From: Beijerinckiaceae bacterium
Lineage (GTDB): Bacteria; Pseudomonadota; Alphaproteobacteria; Rhizobiales; Beijerinckiaceae
Direction: 5' to 3'
NCBI GenBank assembly: GCA_009773635.1
Contig: WSYC01000005.1
Location: forward strand, 112,270 to 176,269
Length of the DNA: 64,000 bases
Under the pieces are notes generated by a model that searched no databases, was not told where the DNA came from, and worked only from the letters and a program-made list of their open reading frames with translations. Of this stretch, positions 44,011 to 52,787 are shown piece after piece; the stretch's first letter is position 1; every line of letters starts with the position of its first letter. The position numbers and the translations under genes were made by a program.

Positions 44011-44403
44011 TCACAATGTGGACTCGATGAGGTCTTCGATGTCGAGCGGGCTGGTGTTGCCGCTGGAACGGTTCGTTTCCTTCGTCCCCTTGAAACCGAT
44101 CAAGGTGCTCTGTTTCGGCGCGTTGAAGGCGCGCAGGGCGTCTTTTTGCGTATCGAAATCGACGATGAAGACAGTGACCGGCTTGTACTTCGCCTCGCCG
44201 AGCAGCTTCTGGATGATCGGGTCCTGCACCTTGCAGGTGGGGCACCACGGCGCATGGACGATGACGAGAATCGATTTTCCCGCCTTCTGCGCCTCCGCGA
44301 AGGCGGCGGGCGTGTAGGGGATGCCGCCGCTCACCAGAGCGAAGAGGGGGCCCGCCATGACCGGTGCGGCGATTGCAGCAAGAAGCAGTCTGCGCGTGAT
44401 CAT
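44011..44403 (-). CDS. Periplasmic thioredoxin of the sox cluster (SoxS/SoxW-like)
   Basis: 130 residues with a signal peptide (RRLLLAAIAAPVMAGPLFA). The redox site is C54-P-T-C57 in VHAPWCPTCKVQDP, followed by a shortened thioredoxin fold containing FDTQKDALRAFNAPKQSTLIGF (two strands-helix words). It probably reduces or reactivates SoxY's carrier cysteine, fed by the CcdA protein encoded next. Whether it is SoxS or SoxW cannot be settled from the sequence. Confidence 0.83.
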   Translation of the reverse strand: MITRRLLLAAIAAPVMAGPLFALVSGGIPYTPAAFAEAQKAGKSILVIVHAPWCPTCKVQDPIIQKLLGEAKYKPVTVFIVDFDTQKDALRAFNAPKQSTLIGFKGTKETNRSSGNTSPLDIEDLIESTL

Positions 44404-44432
44404 GCCGGGCCTCCCGAAGTCGGTTGAAGAAG

Positions 44433-45704
44433 TCAGTTGAACATGTCGGTGACGATGCCCGAATACCAGCCCATGTTCTCGGCCTGTGTCTGCTTGCGCG
44501 TGGCGGCATCCTCGGTGGGCTTGGAGAGGTAGGTCTCCGTTGCCGAAATCTTGCCGTCCTTCGGCTCATAGGCACCGCCGACCTTGATGGCGTCGTCGGT
44601 CTCGACGAGGCTCCAGCAGGTGTTGGTGTATTTGGCCGGGAAGAGGCGAGAGCCCGTCAGCTCGTTGCGGATCACGTTCGCGGCAACCTTGGCCTGGCTG
44701 TTGGCGGCAAAAGCCGATTTCGGCATGTCACCGGCGATCGAGGCATCGCCGAGGATGAAGATGTTCGGATCGGACGCCGACTTCATGCTGGCCGGATCGA
44801 TCGGGCAGAAGCCGGAGGCATTGGTCAGCTTGGCCTCGCGTGCGATCATCCCCGCCATCTGCGCCGGGATGACATTGACCAGCGCGACGTTCTTGTAGGT
44901 TTCAAAGCCGGTGACCACGGTGTTGGTCTTGGGATCGACCGATTTCACGCCGTCATGCACCTTCGGGCCGAGCCATTCGACCATGCCGGGGTAATGCTGC
45001 TCCCAGCTGGCCTGGAACAGGCCCTGCTTGGAGAAGGCTTCCTTCGGATCGAGCACGATGATCTTGCATTTGGTCCGGCCGGTGGCTTTCAGGACATGCG
45101 CCATCATCGACACCCGCTCGTAGGGGCCGGGCGGGCAGCGATAGGGGTTTGGCGGTGCGATCATGACGATGATGCCGCCATCGGGCACCTCCATCAGCCG
45201 CTTGCGCAGGAGCTGCGTCTGTGGGCCGGCCTTCCAGGCATGCGGCATCGCCAGCTCGTGTTCCTTGCCCCAGCCGGGCACGGAATCGTATTTCAGGTCG
45301 ATGCCCGGCGCGATGACCAGCTTGTCATAGGACAGGGTCGAGGAATCGTCGAGATTGACGGTCTTCGTGTCGCGGTTGATGAAGGTCGCCATCTTGCGGG
45401 CGTGGTTCACCGCGTACTTCTTGGTGAGATCGTCGTAGGAATGGGTGATCTCCTCGAAGGTCTTGTAGCCTCCGAGGTAGAGGTTCGAGTGGAAGCAGGT
45501 GACGAAGTTCGCCGAAGGCTCCACGAGCGTCACGTTGATCGCACCCTGGCTGTCGCGCGCGATATATTTCGCGGCCGTCGCACCACCGGGGCCGCCACCA
45601 ATGACGACAACGCGGGGCTTGGCCTGGCCAATGACCGCGGGGGCGTAGAGCGTCGCCGCGCCTGCTGCCGTGCCGGCCAGAAAATGTCTGCGGTTGAGTT
45701 CCAT
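44433..45704 (-). CDS. soxF: Sulfide dehydrogenase flavoprotein (FCSD flavin subunit / SoxF)
   Basis: 423 residues. A twin-arginine signal (NRRHFLAGTAAGAATLYAP) leads to an FAD domain (RVVVIGGGPGGATAAKYIA). The redox-active cysteines expected of FCSD are seen in PPNPYRCPPGPYERV and NASGFCPIDPASM, with another in TNTCWSLVE. It oxidises sulfide in the periplasm with electrons passed to the haem subunit, here the upstream cytochrome. It is an integral part of the sox operon. Confidence 0.88.
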   Translation of the reverse strand: MELNRRHFLAGTAAGAATLYAPAVIGQAKPRVVVIGGGPGGATAAKYIARDSQGAINVTLVEPSANFVTCFHSNLYLGGYKTFEEITHSYDDLTKKYAVNHARKMATFINRDTKTVNLDDSSTLSYDKLVIAPGIDLKYDSVPGWGKEHELAMPHAWKAGPQTQLLRKRLMEVPDGGIIVMIAPPNPYRCPPGPYERVSMMAHVLKATGRTKCKIIVLDPKEAFSKQGLFQASWEQHYPGMVEWLGPKVHDGVKSVDPKTNTVVTGFETYKNVALVNVIPAQMAGMIAREAKLTNASGFCPIDPASMKSASDPNIFILGDASIAGDMPKSAFAANSQAKVAANVIRNELTGSRLFPAKYTNTCWSLVETDDAIKVGGAYEPKDGKISATETYLSKPTEDAATRKQTQAENMGWYSGIVTDMFN

Positions 45705-45759
45705 GGTGCTTCTCCCGTTGCCCGCTGTTGCCGCGGCGTTGCCAAGGTATCAGGCTACA

Positions 45760-46113
45760 TCAAGGTGCCTTTGGTGCCGGCAGGCTGCCAAAATACGACG
45801 CCAGCGCCTCGATGTCTTCCTGAGAAAGTCGATGCGAAATCGTCCGCATCGTTTCGTTATCACGGGTCCCATCCTTATAGGATTGGATGACCGCGATAAA
45901 CTGTTCATCCGGCCAGGCGACGATGGCGGGAATACCTCCGCTCATCCGCCCGGAAATCTGGTGGCAGGCGGTGCACATGGACGAGAGATGCTCGCCAAGC
46001 TCCCTGTCACCTTTCGCGGGCGCTGGCGAATTCGCCAGCACCGTGGCCGCAGCGAAGATGCCGCCCAGAATGAACGCGGTGCGCGAGATGCTGCCCACCC
46101 ACCTCGACATCAT
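45760..46113 (-). CDS. Monohaem cytochrome c, FccA/SoxE-like subunit
   Basis: About 117 residues from the ATG at 46113, which overlaps the soxD stop by 4 bp; the open frame extends to 46209 inside soxD. A signal peptide ([17 protein letters not shown]) precedes the haem site [11 protein letters not shown] and a C-terminal [35 protein letters not shown] divided over its final helices (FKDG-type and [13 protein letters not shown]). This pattern is that of the small FCSD cytochrome. It should accept electrons from the flavoprotein encoded next. Confidence 0.84.
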   Translation of the reverse strand: MMSRWVGSISRTAFILGGIFAAATVLANSPAPAKGDRELGEHLSSMCTACHQISGRMSGGIPAIVAWPDEQFIAVIQSYKDGTRDNETMRTISHRLSQEDIEALASYFGSLPAPKAP

Positions 46114-46805
46114 TCCACCTTCGGGCCGGTTTTGCTGTCCGGCGTCACGTCGATCACCCGGGCGCGACCGGTGACTTTCACCTCGCCGGTTTTGCAGTTT
46201 TTCATGCACGGTGCCGTCCAGAAATGCTTTTCCGCGGTCGTGCGGTCATCATCAAAGAAAGCGCCTGCGTTCGGCATCTTGACCTTGCCGATGTTCTCGT
46301 TCGAGAGCACGAAGTCGTCCTTGACGACCTCGTTCATGTTGAGGAGGAACGCCGTGATGGCGTAGACCTCGTCATCAGACAGGGAGCGCGCGTTGCCGAA
46401 GGGCATGGCGCGACGAATGTAGTCAAAGGCCGTCGAGGCATCCGGCCAGTAAGAGCCGACCGTCTTCTCGGGGTTGTCGTGCTTAAGGCTGCCGCGCCCG
46501 CCGACGAGCACGGGCCAGCGGCCGACCGCCTCGCCGAATTCGCCGTGGCAGGAGGCGCATTGCGCGAGGAACAGCTCCTCGCCCTGTTTCACCGTGCCTT
46601 TGCCAACCGGCGCGCCGGTGCCATCCGGACGCACATCAATGTCCCACGCCTTGATTTCTTCCGGCAAGGCAGCGCGGCCGAGGCCGACCTTGGCGGTAAC
46701 TGCCGCCGGTTTGCCGGCAGCCGGTTTCGGAGCCTGTGAGAACGCGACGCCGGAAAGGGCGGTTGCGAGGCCGAAGGCGAGACTGAGCTTAAGAAATTTC
46801 GACAT
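46110..46805 (-). CDS. soxD: SoxD, cytochrome c subunit of sulfane dehydrogenase (short form)
   Basis: 231 residues from the ATG at 46805, which overlaps the soxC 3' end by 17 bp. Signal peptide ([18 protein letters not shown]), then one haem site at C83-A-S-C86-H87 and the SoxD words [32 protein letters not shown] and APCMKNC near the end. SoxD accepts electrons from the molybdenum subunit SoxC. Classical SoxD proteins are about 380 residues with a second haem domain; that domain is missing here. Confidence 0.87.
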   Translation of the reverse strand: MSKFLKLSLAFGLATALSGVAFSQAPKPAAGKPAAVTAKVGLGRAALPEEIKAWDIDVRPDGTGAPVGKGTVKQGEELFLAQCASCHGEFGEAVGRWPVLVGGRGSLKHDNPEKTVGSYWPDASTAFDYIRRAMPFGNARSLSDDEVYAITAFLLNMNEVVKDDFVLSNENIGKVKMPNAGAFFDDDRTTAEKHFWTAPCMKNCKTGEVKVTGRARVIDVTPDSKTGPKVE

Positions 46806-48093
46806 TTTCGGTTTCCCCGTTCGCCCGGACCAGCCAGGTCTGAATGCCGTTGTTGTGATAGATGGAATTGAGGCCACGCACCTTGCGCAGGGCATCCTTG
46901 GTCGGTTGCACGTAGCCGGTCGAATCCATGGCGCGGGACTGCACCATCAATTCTTGCCCGTTCCAGTCAAAATCGACATAGAAGCGCGTCAGGCACAGCG
47001 GCAGGGCCGGGCCGTCGATTCGTGCGGTCTGCCAGTTCTTGCCGCCGTCGATCGAGACATCGACGCGGGTGATCGCTCCGCGGCCGGACCATGCGAGCCC
47101 CGAAAGGACATTCGGGCCCTTGTGCTTCAGTGGTTTCTGCGGCGAGGGGTTGGTGACGACGGATTTCGCATCCATCACCCAGGTGTGGCGCCGCGCCCGG
47201 CCATCGGCCAGAAGGTCGGTGTATTTCGAGGTTTCCTCGCGCTGCGCCCAGGGCTGGTCGCCGATTTCGATACGGCGCAGCCACTTGACCCACATGTTGC
47301 CTTCCCAGCCGGGGACAACGATGCGGAGGGGATAGCCCTGTTCGGCGCGCAGCGCCTCGCCATTCATCGCCCAGGTGACGAGGCAATCGTCGAGCGCTTT
47401 TTCGATCGGGATCGAGCGCGTCATGGCGGCGGAATCCGCGCCTTCGACCAGCACCCACTTGCCGTTCGGTTTCACGCCAGCCTCGTTCAGCAGCGTCTTC
47501 AGCGGAATGCCGGTGTACCAGACGTTGTGGATCATCCCGTGCGTGAACTGCACGCCGTTGAGTTGCGCGCCCTTCCACTCCATGCCGCCGTTGGCCGCGC
47601 ATTCGAGGAAGTAGGGTCGATTGATGCGGCCCGGAAAGCGCTTGAGATCGTCCATCGTGAAGACAAGCGGCTTGTCGACGAGGCCATGGATCATCAGCCG
47701 GTGCTGGGCCGGATCGACCTCGGCCACGCCGCCGTGATGGCGCTCGAAGCAGACGCCGTTCGGCGTGATGATGCCGTCAAGCTCATGGATCGGGGTGAAA
47801 TTGATCGAGGATTCGGTGCCCGCCGTCAGCCAGGCGACGTTGCGGCGGATGGTTTCCTTCTCGAACCTCGACGGTTTGCCATAGGGCGCAGCCTCGACAC
47901 CGGGACCGAGGAACCGGTTCCAGTCCTGAATGTCGGTGATGGTCGGATCGGGCTTGCCGGGCTCGAGCTTGGCAGGATTAATTTTGGCCTGAGCCAAAGC
48001 CTGTCCGCCCGCTGCAGCAGCCGCACCGGCCAGTCCGGCGGCGCGCAGCACCCCCCGGCGGCTCATCTGCGGCGTCTTGTCCTGAACGCTCAT
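46789..48093 (-). CDS. soxC: SoxC, molybdenum subunit of sulfane dehydrogenase
   Basis: 434 residues with a twin-arginine signal ([13 protein letters not shown]). A sulfite-oxidase-type molybdopterin domain carries the metal-ligand cysteine at residue 165 in [13 protein letters not shown]; the C-terminal dimerisation domain has [19 protein letters not shown] and [23 protein letters not shown] in two strands. With SoxD it oxidises the sulfane sulfur bound to SoxY, so thiosulfate goes fully to sulfate without sulfur globules. It follows soxB by 24 bp. Confidence 0.94.
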   Translation of the reverse strand: MSVQDKTPQMSRRGVLRAAGLAGAAAAAGGQALAQAKINPAKLEPGKPDPTITDIQDWNRFLGPGVEAAPYGKPSRFEKETIRRNVAWLTAGTESSINFTPIHELDGIITPNGVCFERHHGGVAEVDPAQHRLMIHGLVDKPLVFTMDDLKRFPGRINRPYFLECAANGGMEWKGAQLNGVQFTHGMIHNVWYTGIPLKTLLNEAGVKPNGKWVLVEGADSAAMTRSIPIEKALDDCLVTWAMNGEALRAEQGYPLRIVVPGWEGNMWVKWLRRIEIGDQPWAQREETSKYTDLLADGRARRHTWVMDAKSVVTNPSPQKPLKHKGPNVLSGLAWSGRGAITRVDVSIDGGKNWQTARIDGPALPLCLTRFYVDFDWNGQELMVQSRAMDSTGYVQPTKDALRKVRGLNSIYHNNGIQTWLVRANGETENVEIS

Positions 48094-48117
48094 GTTTCGC
48101 GTCTCCTCTGTGTTCTC

Positions 48118-49821
48118 TCACACGCCCTTGACGACAACCGACGTGTTTTCCGTCAGGTTGACCGTCTTCACGCGGGCGACATATTTCTCGATGACATCCC
48201 AGATCGGCGGGCCTTGCGTATCCTTGTTGACGCTGGCCCAGCCGGCGACGACATACGTCTTGCTGGCTTCGATCGGTTTGCCGGATTTGAGATGCGTCAG
48301 ACCGGAAATGCGCTGGTTGACCGGTTGCGACACATCGATCGTGTAGCCAAGCCCGCCGACGCGCACCATGTCGCCACCGCCCTGGAAATAGGGGTCGGGG
48401 TGGAAGATATTGTCCGCCACATCCTCCAGGATGAGCTTGAGCTGCTCGCCCGTCATCTGGTTGCGGTAGCAGTTCGGGTAGGTCATCGCGGAAGCGTTGG
48501 TGATCGCCTCGAAGGTGATGGGATCACCCGGGATGAGGTTCGGCCCCCAACGGAAGCCCGGCGAGATCGAGATCTCGGCGTCGCGCTCGGCGAGCATCGA
48601 CTGGCAGATGAGATCATCGAAGGTGCCGTTGAAGTTGCCGCGCCGGTAGAGCAGCGATTCCGTGTGGCCGACAATGCGGCCGAGGTCCGCCTCGAAGGGC
48701 TTGCGCCACTTGTCGATCAGCGCGCTCATGCCCGCATCCGGCGCAATCGCATCGGAGAACACCGGCATCAGCTTATAGCGGATGGCGCTGACCTTCTTGT
48801 CCTTCACCTCGATATCGAGACGCGAGACGAATTTGCCATGCGAGCCCGAGCAAATGACGGCGGTATCACCGATCTTCAGCACGCCGGGCATCGCATCATG
48901 CGTGTGCGCGGTCAGGCAGATGTCGATGCCCTTGACGCGGGAGACCATTTTCTTGTCGGTATCGACGCCGTTGTGCGAGAGCAGCACAACAACCTGGGCC
49001 CCAGCCGCGCGGACCTTGTCGACTTCTTTCTGCATTTCGTCTTCGCGCAGGCCGAATTCCCAGTCCGGGAACATCCAGTTCGGGTTGGCGATCGCGGTGC
49101 GCGGCATCGCCTGCCCGATGACGGCGATCTTCACGCCGCCCTTCTCGAAGATCTTGGAGGCCGGGAACACTTCCTCCTGCCATTCCTTCGAGCGGATATT
49201 TTGCGCGAGGAAGGCGATGGGCGATTTCTCGACAATCTCCTTCACCCGCTTTTCGCCATAGGTGAATTCCCAGTGCGACGTCATGGCGTCGACCTTGAGC
49301 GCCTCCATGATCTCCACCATGTCGGCGGCTTCGGTCTTCAGCGCGGTCCAGCTGCCCTGCCAGGTATCACCACCATCGAGCAGCAGCACCTTGTCGTCGC
49401 CGCGCTCGGCCCTGACAGCCTTGATCAGCGTCGCGACGCGATCCATGCCGCCCATTTTGCCGTAGTTCCTGGCAAGTTGGGTAAAGTCATCCGCCGTCAG
49501 CGCGTAAGCATCCGCCGAGCCGGCGGCGACCTTGAAGTAATCGCGGAAGGCCTTGTCCGTCAGGTGCGGCGGCTGACCCTTTTCCGAGCCGACGCCGAGA
49601 TTGATTGCCGGCTCGCGGAAATAGAGCGGCTTCACGTAGGCGTGGATATCCGTGACATGCAGGATCGTCACCGTGCCGAGCGGGTCGAAGCGGGTGATGT
49701 CGGCCTGTGTCAGCCGCTGCTGTGCCGCGACGCGCCCGAGCGAGCCGAGCCCGGAGCCGGAAACAAGGGCGCAGGCAGCCGCCGTCGCCTGCAGGAATTG
49801 CCTGCGCGATATCATGATCAA
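48118..49821 (-). CDS. soxB: SoxB, thiosulfohydrolase (dimanganese)
   Basis: 567 residues; ATGs at 49821 and 49815. A twin-arginine signal (SRRQFLQATAAACALVSG) precedes a metallophosphoesterase-type domain: ILHVTDIHAYVKP, LLDGGDTWQGSW, the SoxB-specific SHWEFTYG and VLLSHNGVDTDKK with VCLTAHTHD-like DICLTAHTHDAMPG. The C-terminal 5'-nucleotidase-like domain follows. It releases sulfate from SoxY-bound thiosulfonate. It lies 50 bp after soxZ. Confidence 0.96.
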   Translation of the reverse strand: MIMISRRQFLQATAAACALVSGSGLGSLGRVAAQQRLTQADITRFDPLGTVTILHVTDIHAYVKPLYFREPAINLGVGSEKGQPPHLTDKAFRDYFKVAAGSADAYALTADDFTQLARNYGKMGGMDRVATLIKAVRAERGDDKVLLLDGGDTWQGSWTALKTEAADMVEIMEALKVDAMTSHWEFTYGEKRVKEIVEKSPIAFLAQNIRSKEWQEEVFPASKIFEKGGVKIAVIGQAMPRTAIANPNWMFPDWEFGLREDEMQKEVDKVRAAGAQVVVLLSHNGVDTDKKMVSRVKGIDICLTAHTHDAMPGVLKIGDTAVICSGSHGKFVSRLDIEVKDKKVSAIRYKLMPVFSDAIAPDAGMSALIDKWRKPFEADLGRIVGHTESLLYRRGNFNGTFDDLICQSMLAERDAEISISPGFRWGPNLIPGDPITFEAITNASAMTYPNCYRNQMTGEQLKLILEDVADNIFHPDPYFQGGGDMVRVGGLGYTIDVSQPVNQRISGLTHLKSGKPIEASKTYVVAGWASVNKDTQGPPIWDVIEKYVARVKTVNLTENTSVVVKGV

Positions 49822-49871
49822 AAATTCCCTGATGGTGAAGGGGCGGGCTCAAGGCCCGCCGTTGTCGGTCG

Positions 49872-50201
49872 TCAGGCGACGGTCAACTTCGCGGTCGCGG
49901 TGTAATCCGAGCCGTTGTCGTCCTTCCAGGTGAACTTGAACTCACCTGTCTCCTTCGCCTTGTAGAAAAAGGACTGATAGGGATTCGCGGAAATCGACGT
50001 GAACCAGTCCGCCTCGAAAACGGTCTTGCCGTTGAAAGCTGCGGTGAACTTGTTGATGATCTGGCGCGGGATGACCTTGCCATCGGCCGCCTTGCGCTGA
50101 CCGGTTTCCATATCGTGGGAAATGAGCGTCTTGATCTCGATCGTCTCGCCGGCTTTGGCCTGGGCGGGAACGCGGACGCGCGGAACGGAATTGGTTGCCA
50201 T
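49872..50201 (-). CDS. soxZ: SoxZ, sulfur-carrier complex subunit
   Basis: 109 residues from the ATG at 50201. The SoxZ immunoglobulin-like domain is recognisable from RVRVPAQAKAGETIEIKTLI, SHDMETGQRK and FTSISANPYQSFFYKAKETG, ending in DDNGSDYTATAKLTVA. No signal peptide: it is exported as a complex with SoxY. It starts 17 bp after soxY. Confidence 0.95.
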   Translation of the reverse strand: MATNSVPRVRVPAQAKAGETIEIKTLISHDMETGQRKAADGKVIPRQIINKFTAAFNGKTVFEADWFTSISANPYQSFFYKAKETGEFKFTWKDDNGSDYTATAKLTVA

Positions 50202-50218
50202 TGTTCTTCTCCCGTTTC

Positions 50219-50683
50219 TCAGCCGCCGCAGCCGCCGATGGTCACCTTGACCTCGGCCTTTGCGGAATGAAGCGTGCCGTTCGACATCTCGGCGATGCAG
50301 ATGATGTTCTGCGTCTGCGCAAGACGCATGCGGGTCGAGGCGGAAGCCTTGCCGCACTCCGGCGTGAAACGGTAGCTGACAACCTGCGGCAGCGGGTTGC
50401 CGTCGGCGAACACATGCACCGCCTTGACGTAGTCCGTGGCGCTCATCGGGCTTTCGATTTCGACCGTGATCGGCACCACGAGGCCGTTCTCGGCGATCTG
50501 CGGCACATCAAGCTTGATCTTGCCCTCGGTGGCGGCCTTGTCGCCGTAGAGCTTCTTGATCTCGTCCGCGACGGACTTCGCATCCGCCAGCGCGAGCCGC
50601 GGTCCGATCACCAGTGCCGCACCAGCGGCAAGAGCCAGCTGAAGCGCGCTGCGCCGCGAGCTCAATCGGTTTCCCGATGTCAT
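50219..50683 (-). CDS. soxY: SoxY, sulfur-carrier protein
   Basis: 154 residues with a twin-arginine signal (SRRSALQLALAAGAALVIG). The C-terminal swinging arm ends G-G-C152-G-G, the cysteine to which sulfur intermediates are attached. The body carries KIKLDVPQIAENGLVVPITV and ESPMSATDYVKAVHVFADGN in its strand pairs. It heads the nine-gene sox operon, divergent from soxA. Confidence 0.96.
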   Translation of the reverse strand: MTSGNRLSSRRSALQLALAAGAALVIGPRLALADAKSVADEIKKLYGDKAATEGKIKLDVPQIAENGLVVPITVEIESPMSATDYVKAVHVFADGNPLPQVVSYRFTPECGKASASTRMRLAQTQNIICIAEMSNGTLHSAKAEVKVTIGGCGG

Positions 50684-50747
50684 TACCTTCTCCTTCGTTT
50701 CGTTCCCGGAAAGCGGAAAACCGCTAGATTTAATCTTTGTGCTTTGT

Positions 50748-50769
50748 CATACTGATATATCGAATTATG
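50748..50769. promoter_or_regulatory. AT-rich imperfect dyad in the soxY-soxA divergent promoter
   Basis: CATA (50748-50751) and TATG (50766-50769) flank the perfect core palindrome GATATATC (50754-50761). Just downstream, AATTATGTGAAT (50763-50774) resembles the AATTATGAAT beside the BigR-like operator at 37610-37619. The 186-bp intergenic region controls both sox transcripts, so this is the likely SoxR target. Confidence 0.45.
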
Positions 50770-50869
50770 TGAATGTAAAGACCAAAAAGATAGGTCCACC
50801 TTAGGACCAAAGAAGGATGGTGTCGAACCAACGGCACCTGAGGAAACGTAGGAAGGAGGGCTTTTGGCC

Positions 50870-51706
50870 ATGACGGATATGGGTTTCAAGAAGATGGCGG
50901 GCTGGCTCGCCGCGCTGGTGCTGGTGGCCGCCTCATGCCTGCCGGCCAGCGCGCAGCAGGATGCGGCCGAAAAGGAAATCGAGCGTTACCGCGCGATGAT
51001 CAACGACCCGATGGCCAACCCCGGCTTTCTGGCGGTCGACCGTGGCGAGGCGCTCTGGGCCCGGAAGCGCGGCGCGAAGAATGTCAGCCTCGAAAGCTGC
51101 GATCTCGGCGAGGGCGCGGGCAAGCTCGAGGGTGCCTACGCCAAGCTGCCGCGCTATTTCAAGGATGCGGACCGCGTGATGGACCTTGAGCAGCGCCTCC
51201 TGTGGTGCATGCAGAAAATCCAGGAGCTGGATACGGCGGATATCGTCAAGCGCCGCTTCGGCGGTCCGGGTGTCGAATCAGACATGCAGGACCTCGTGGG
51301 TTTCATCGCCAACAAGTCGAGCGGCATGAAATATCAACCGCAGGTTTCGCACCCGAAGGAGAAGGAAATGCTCGCGGTCGGCGAGGCGCTGTTCCATCGT
51401 CGCGCCGGGGTCAACGATTTCTCGTGCACGACCTGCCACGGCGATGATGGCCGTCGTATCCGCCTGCAGGCACTGCCCAATTTTGCCAAGCCCGGCAAGG
51501 ACGCGCAGGAAACCATGGGCAGCTGGCCGACCTATCGCGTCTCGCAGAGCCAGCTGCGGACGATGCAGCACCGGCTGTGGGACTGCTATCGCCAGATGCG
51601 CCACCCGATCCCCGAATACGGCTCGGATGGCATCACGGCCCTGACGGTCTATATGGTCCAGATGGGTGCGGGGGGTGAAATCACCGTCCCGTCGATCAAG
51701 CGCTGA
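50870..51706 (+). CDS. soxA: SoxA, L-cysteine S-thiosulfotransferase haem subunit (monohaem type)
   Basis: 278 residues from the ATG at 50870; an in-frame TTG at 50864 is closer to the AGGAGG site. Signal peptide ([16 protein letters not shown]). A single CxxCH haem site lies at residues 186-190 (CTTCH), with the ligand and active-site cysteine C239 in [11 protein letters not shown]. The first haem site of dihaem SoxA is reduced to two free cysteines ([15 protein letters not shown]). With SoxX it links thiosulfate to SoxY. It starts the plus-strand sox transcript. Confidence 0.95.
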   Translation: MTDMGFKKMAGWLAALVLVAASCLPASAQQDAAEKEIERYRAMINDPMANPGFLAVDRGEALWARKRGAKNVSLESCDLGEGAGKLEGAYAKLPRYFKDADRVMDLEQRLLWCMQKIQELDTADIVKRRFGGPGVESDMQDLVGFIANKSSGMKYQPQVSHPKEKEMLAVGEALFHRRAGVNDFSCTTCHGDDGRRIRLQALPNFAKPGKDAQETMGSWPTYRVSQSQLRTMQHRLWDCYRQMRHPIPEYGSDGITALTVYMVQMGAGGEITVPSIKR

Positions 51707-51717
51707 GGGGGGACGTC

Positions 51718-52329
51718 ATGAAGAAGATCATTCTCGCAGCCTGCATCGCGCTGGCTTCCGGCTCCGCCTTCGCGCAGAGCGCATCCAAGGTCGATCCGGC
51801 CCTCGTCGACCGCTATGTGCAATCGATGTGGTCAAAGGTTTCCGACGAATGGAAGGCGCGCGTCAAACAGGACGAGACGCAGGCCATCTGCTCGGCAACC
51901 CTGAATGCCCCTTCTGCGGCGGAGTTCGAAAAGATCGTCGCCCGCGAAAAGGCGGCGGTTGTCTTCCCTGCGGATGGCAAGGTGATGGGGGACTGGAAGG
52001 CGGGTCTCAAGGTTGCCAATACCGGCACCGGCGGCCAGTTCTCGGATAAACCGGAAACCTACAAGGGCGGCAATTGCTATGCCTGCCATCAGATGGCACC
52101 TTCCGAGCTGAGTTTCGGCACGCTGGGGCCCAGCCTCACCGGCTATGGCAAGGCGCGGAAGTTCGCGCCGGAGGAAGCCAAGGCGGCTTATGCGAAGATC
52201 TACAACGCGCAAGCCGTCATGGCCTGCTCGCAGATGCCGCGCTTCGGTCACAACAAGTTCCTGACCGAGCAGCAGATGAAGGACGTGACCGCCTTCCTCT
52301 TCGACCCGGAATCGCCGGTCAACAAGTAA
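51718..52329 (+). CDS. soxX: SoxX, L-cysteine S-thiosulfotransferase cytochrome subunit
   Basis: 203 residues with a signal peptide (ILAACIALASGSAFA). The haem site C120-Y-A-C123-H124 in GGNCYACHQMAP is followed by FGTLGPSLTGYGK and QMPRFGHNKFLTEQQMKDVTAFLFDPESP divided over its distal-methionine loop and last helix. A long N-terminal segment (residues 20-110) has two further cysteines region-wise (one in TQAICSATL). It follows soxA by 11 bp. Confidence 0.95.
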   Translation: MKKIILAACIALASGSAFAQSASKVDPALVDRYVQSMWSKVSDEWKARVKQDETQAICSATLNAPSAAEFEKIVAREKAAVVFPADGKVMGDWKAGLKVANTGTGGQFSDKPETYKGGNCYACHQMAPSELSFGTLGPSLTGYGKARKFAPEEAKAAYAKIYNAQAVMACSQMPRFGHNKFLTEQQMKDVTAFLFDPESPVNK

Positions 52330-52382
52330 GGAACGTCGCTGGCGCGGGTTGACCCGCGCCAGCAAACCGCGAGGGATACACC

Positions 52383-52787
52383 GTGACCGGCAAGCCGATC
52401 GCCCAGAACTGGACCGAAGAACTCGAAACCGAACTGCGCTCGGATGTCGAGACATCCCCGGAACTCGAAGAGCTGATGCAGAACGCCCGCGAGGCGAGCG
52501 ATCTTCTGAAAGCGCTGGCGCACGAGAACCGCCTGCTGCTGCTGTGCATCCTGCACGAGAAGGAGCGTTCGGTCGGCGAGCTGGAATCAATCCTGTCGCT
52601 GCGCCAGCCGACGGTATCGCAGCAGCTTGCGCGCCTGCGGTTCGACGGGCTGGTCACGACGCGTCGCGATGGCAAGGCGATCTATTATTCCATCGCCGAT
52701 GAGCGCGCCCGCCAGATCGTCAAGCTGATGTATGGAATGTTCTGCGGGTCTCGCCAGCGGGCCGGTAAGTCCGGCGATTTGTGCTGA
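52383..52787 (+). CDS. soxR: SoxR, ArsR-family repressor of sox genes
   Basis: 134 residues from the GTG at 52383. The winged helix reads HENRLLLLCILHEKERSVGELESIL, RQPTVSQQLARLRFDGLVTTRRDGKAIYYSI in its segments. Cysteines C55 and C121 are 66 residues apart, exactly as in the BigR-like protein of this window, and should form the persulfide/polysulfide switch that releases DNA. A third cysteine is the last residue. It is co-transcribed with soxA and soxX and overlaps the following transporter gene by 7 bp. Confidence 0.93.
   Translation: MTGKPIAQNWTEELETELRSDVETSPELEELMQNAREASDLLKALAHENRLLLLCILHEKERSVGELESILSLRQPTVSQQLARLRFDGLVTTRRDGKAIYYSIADERARQIVKLMYGMFCGSRQRAGKSGDLC

Noticed and set aside
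46474..49905. An 1143-residue plus-strand frame opposite soxD, soxC and soxB
   Set aside because: Shadow frame opposite three clear sox genes; composition is that of reverse-complemented GC-rich coding DNA.
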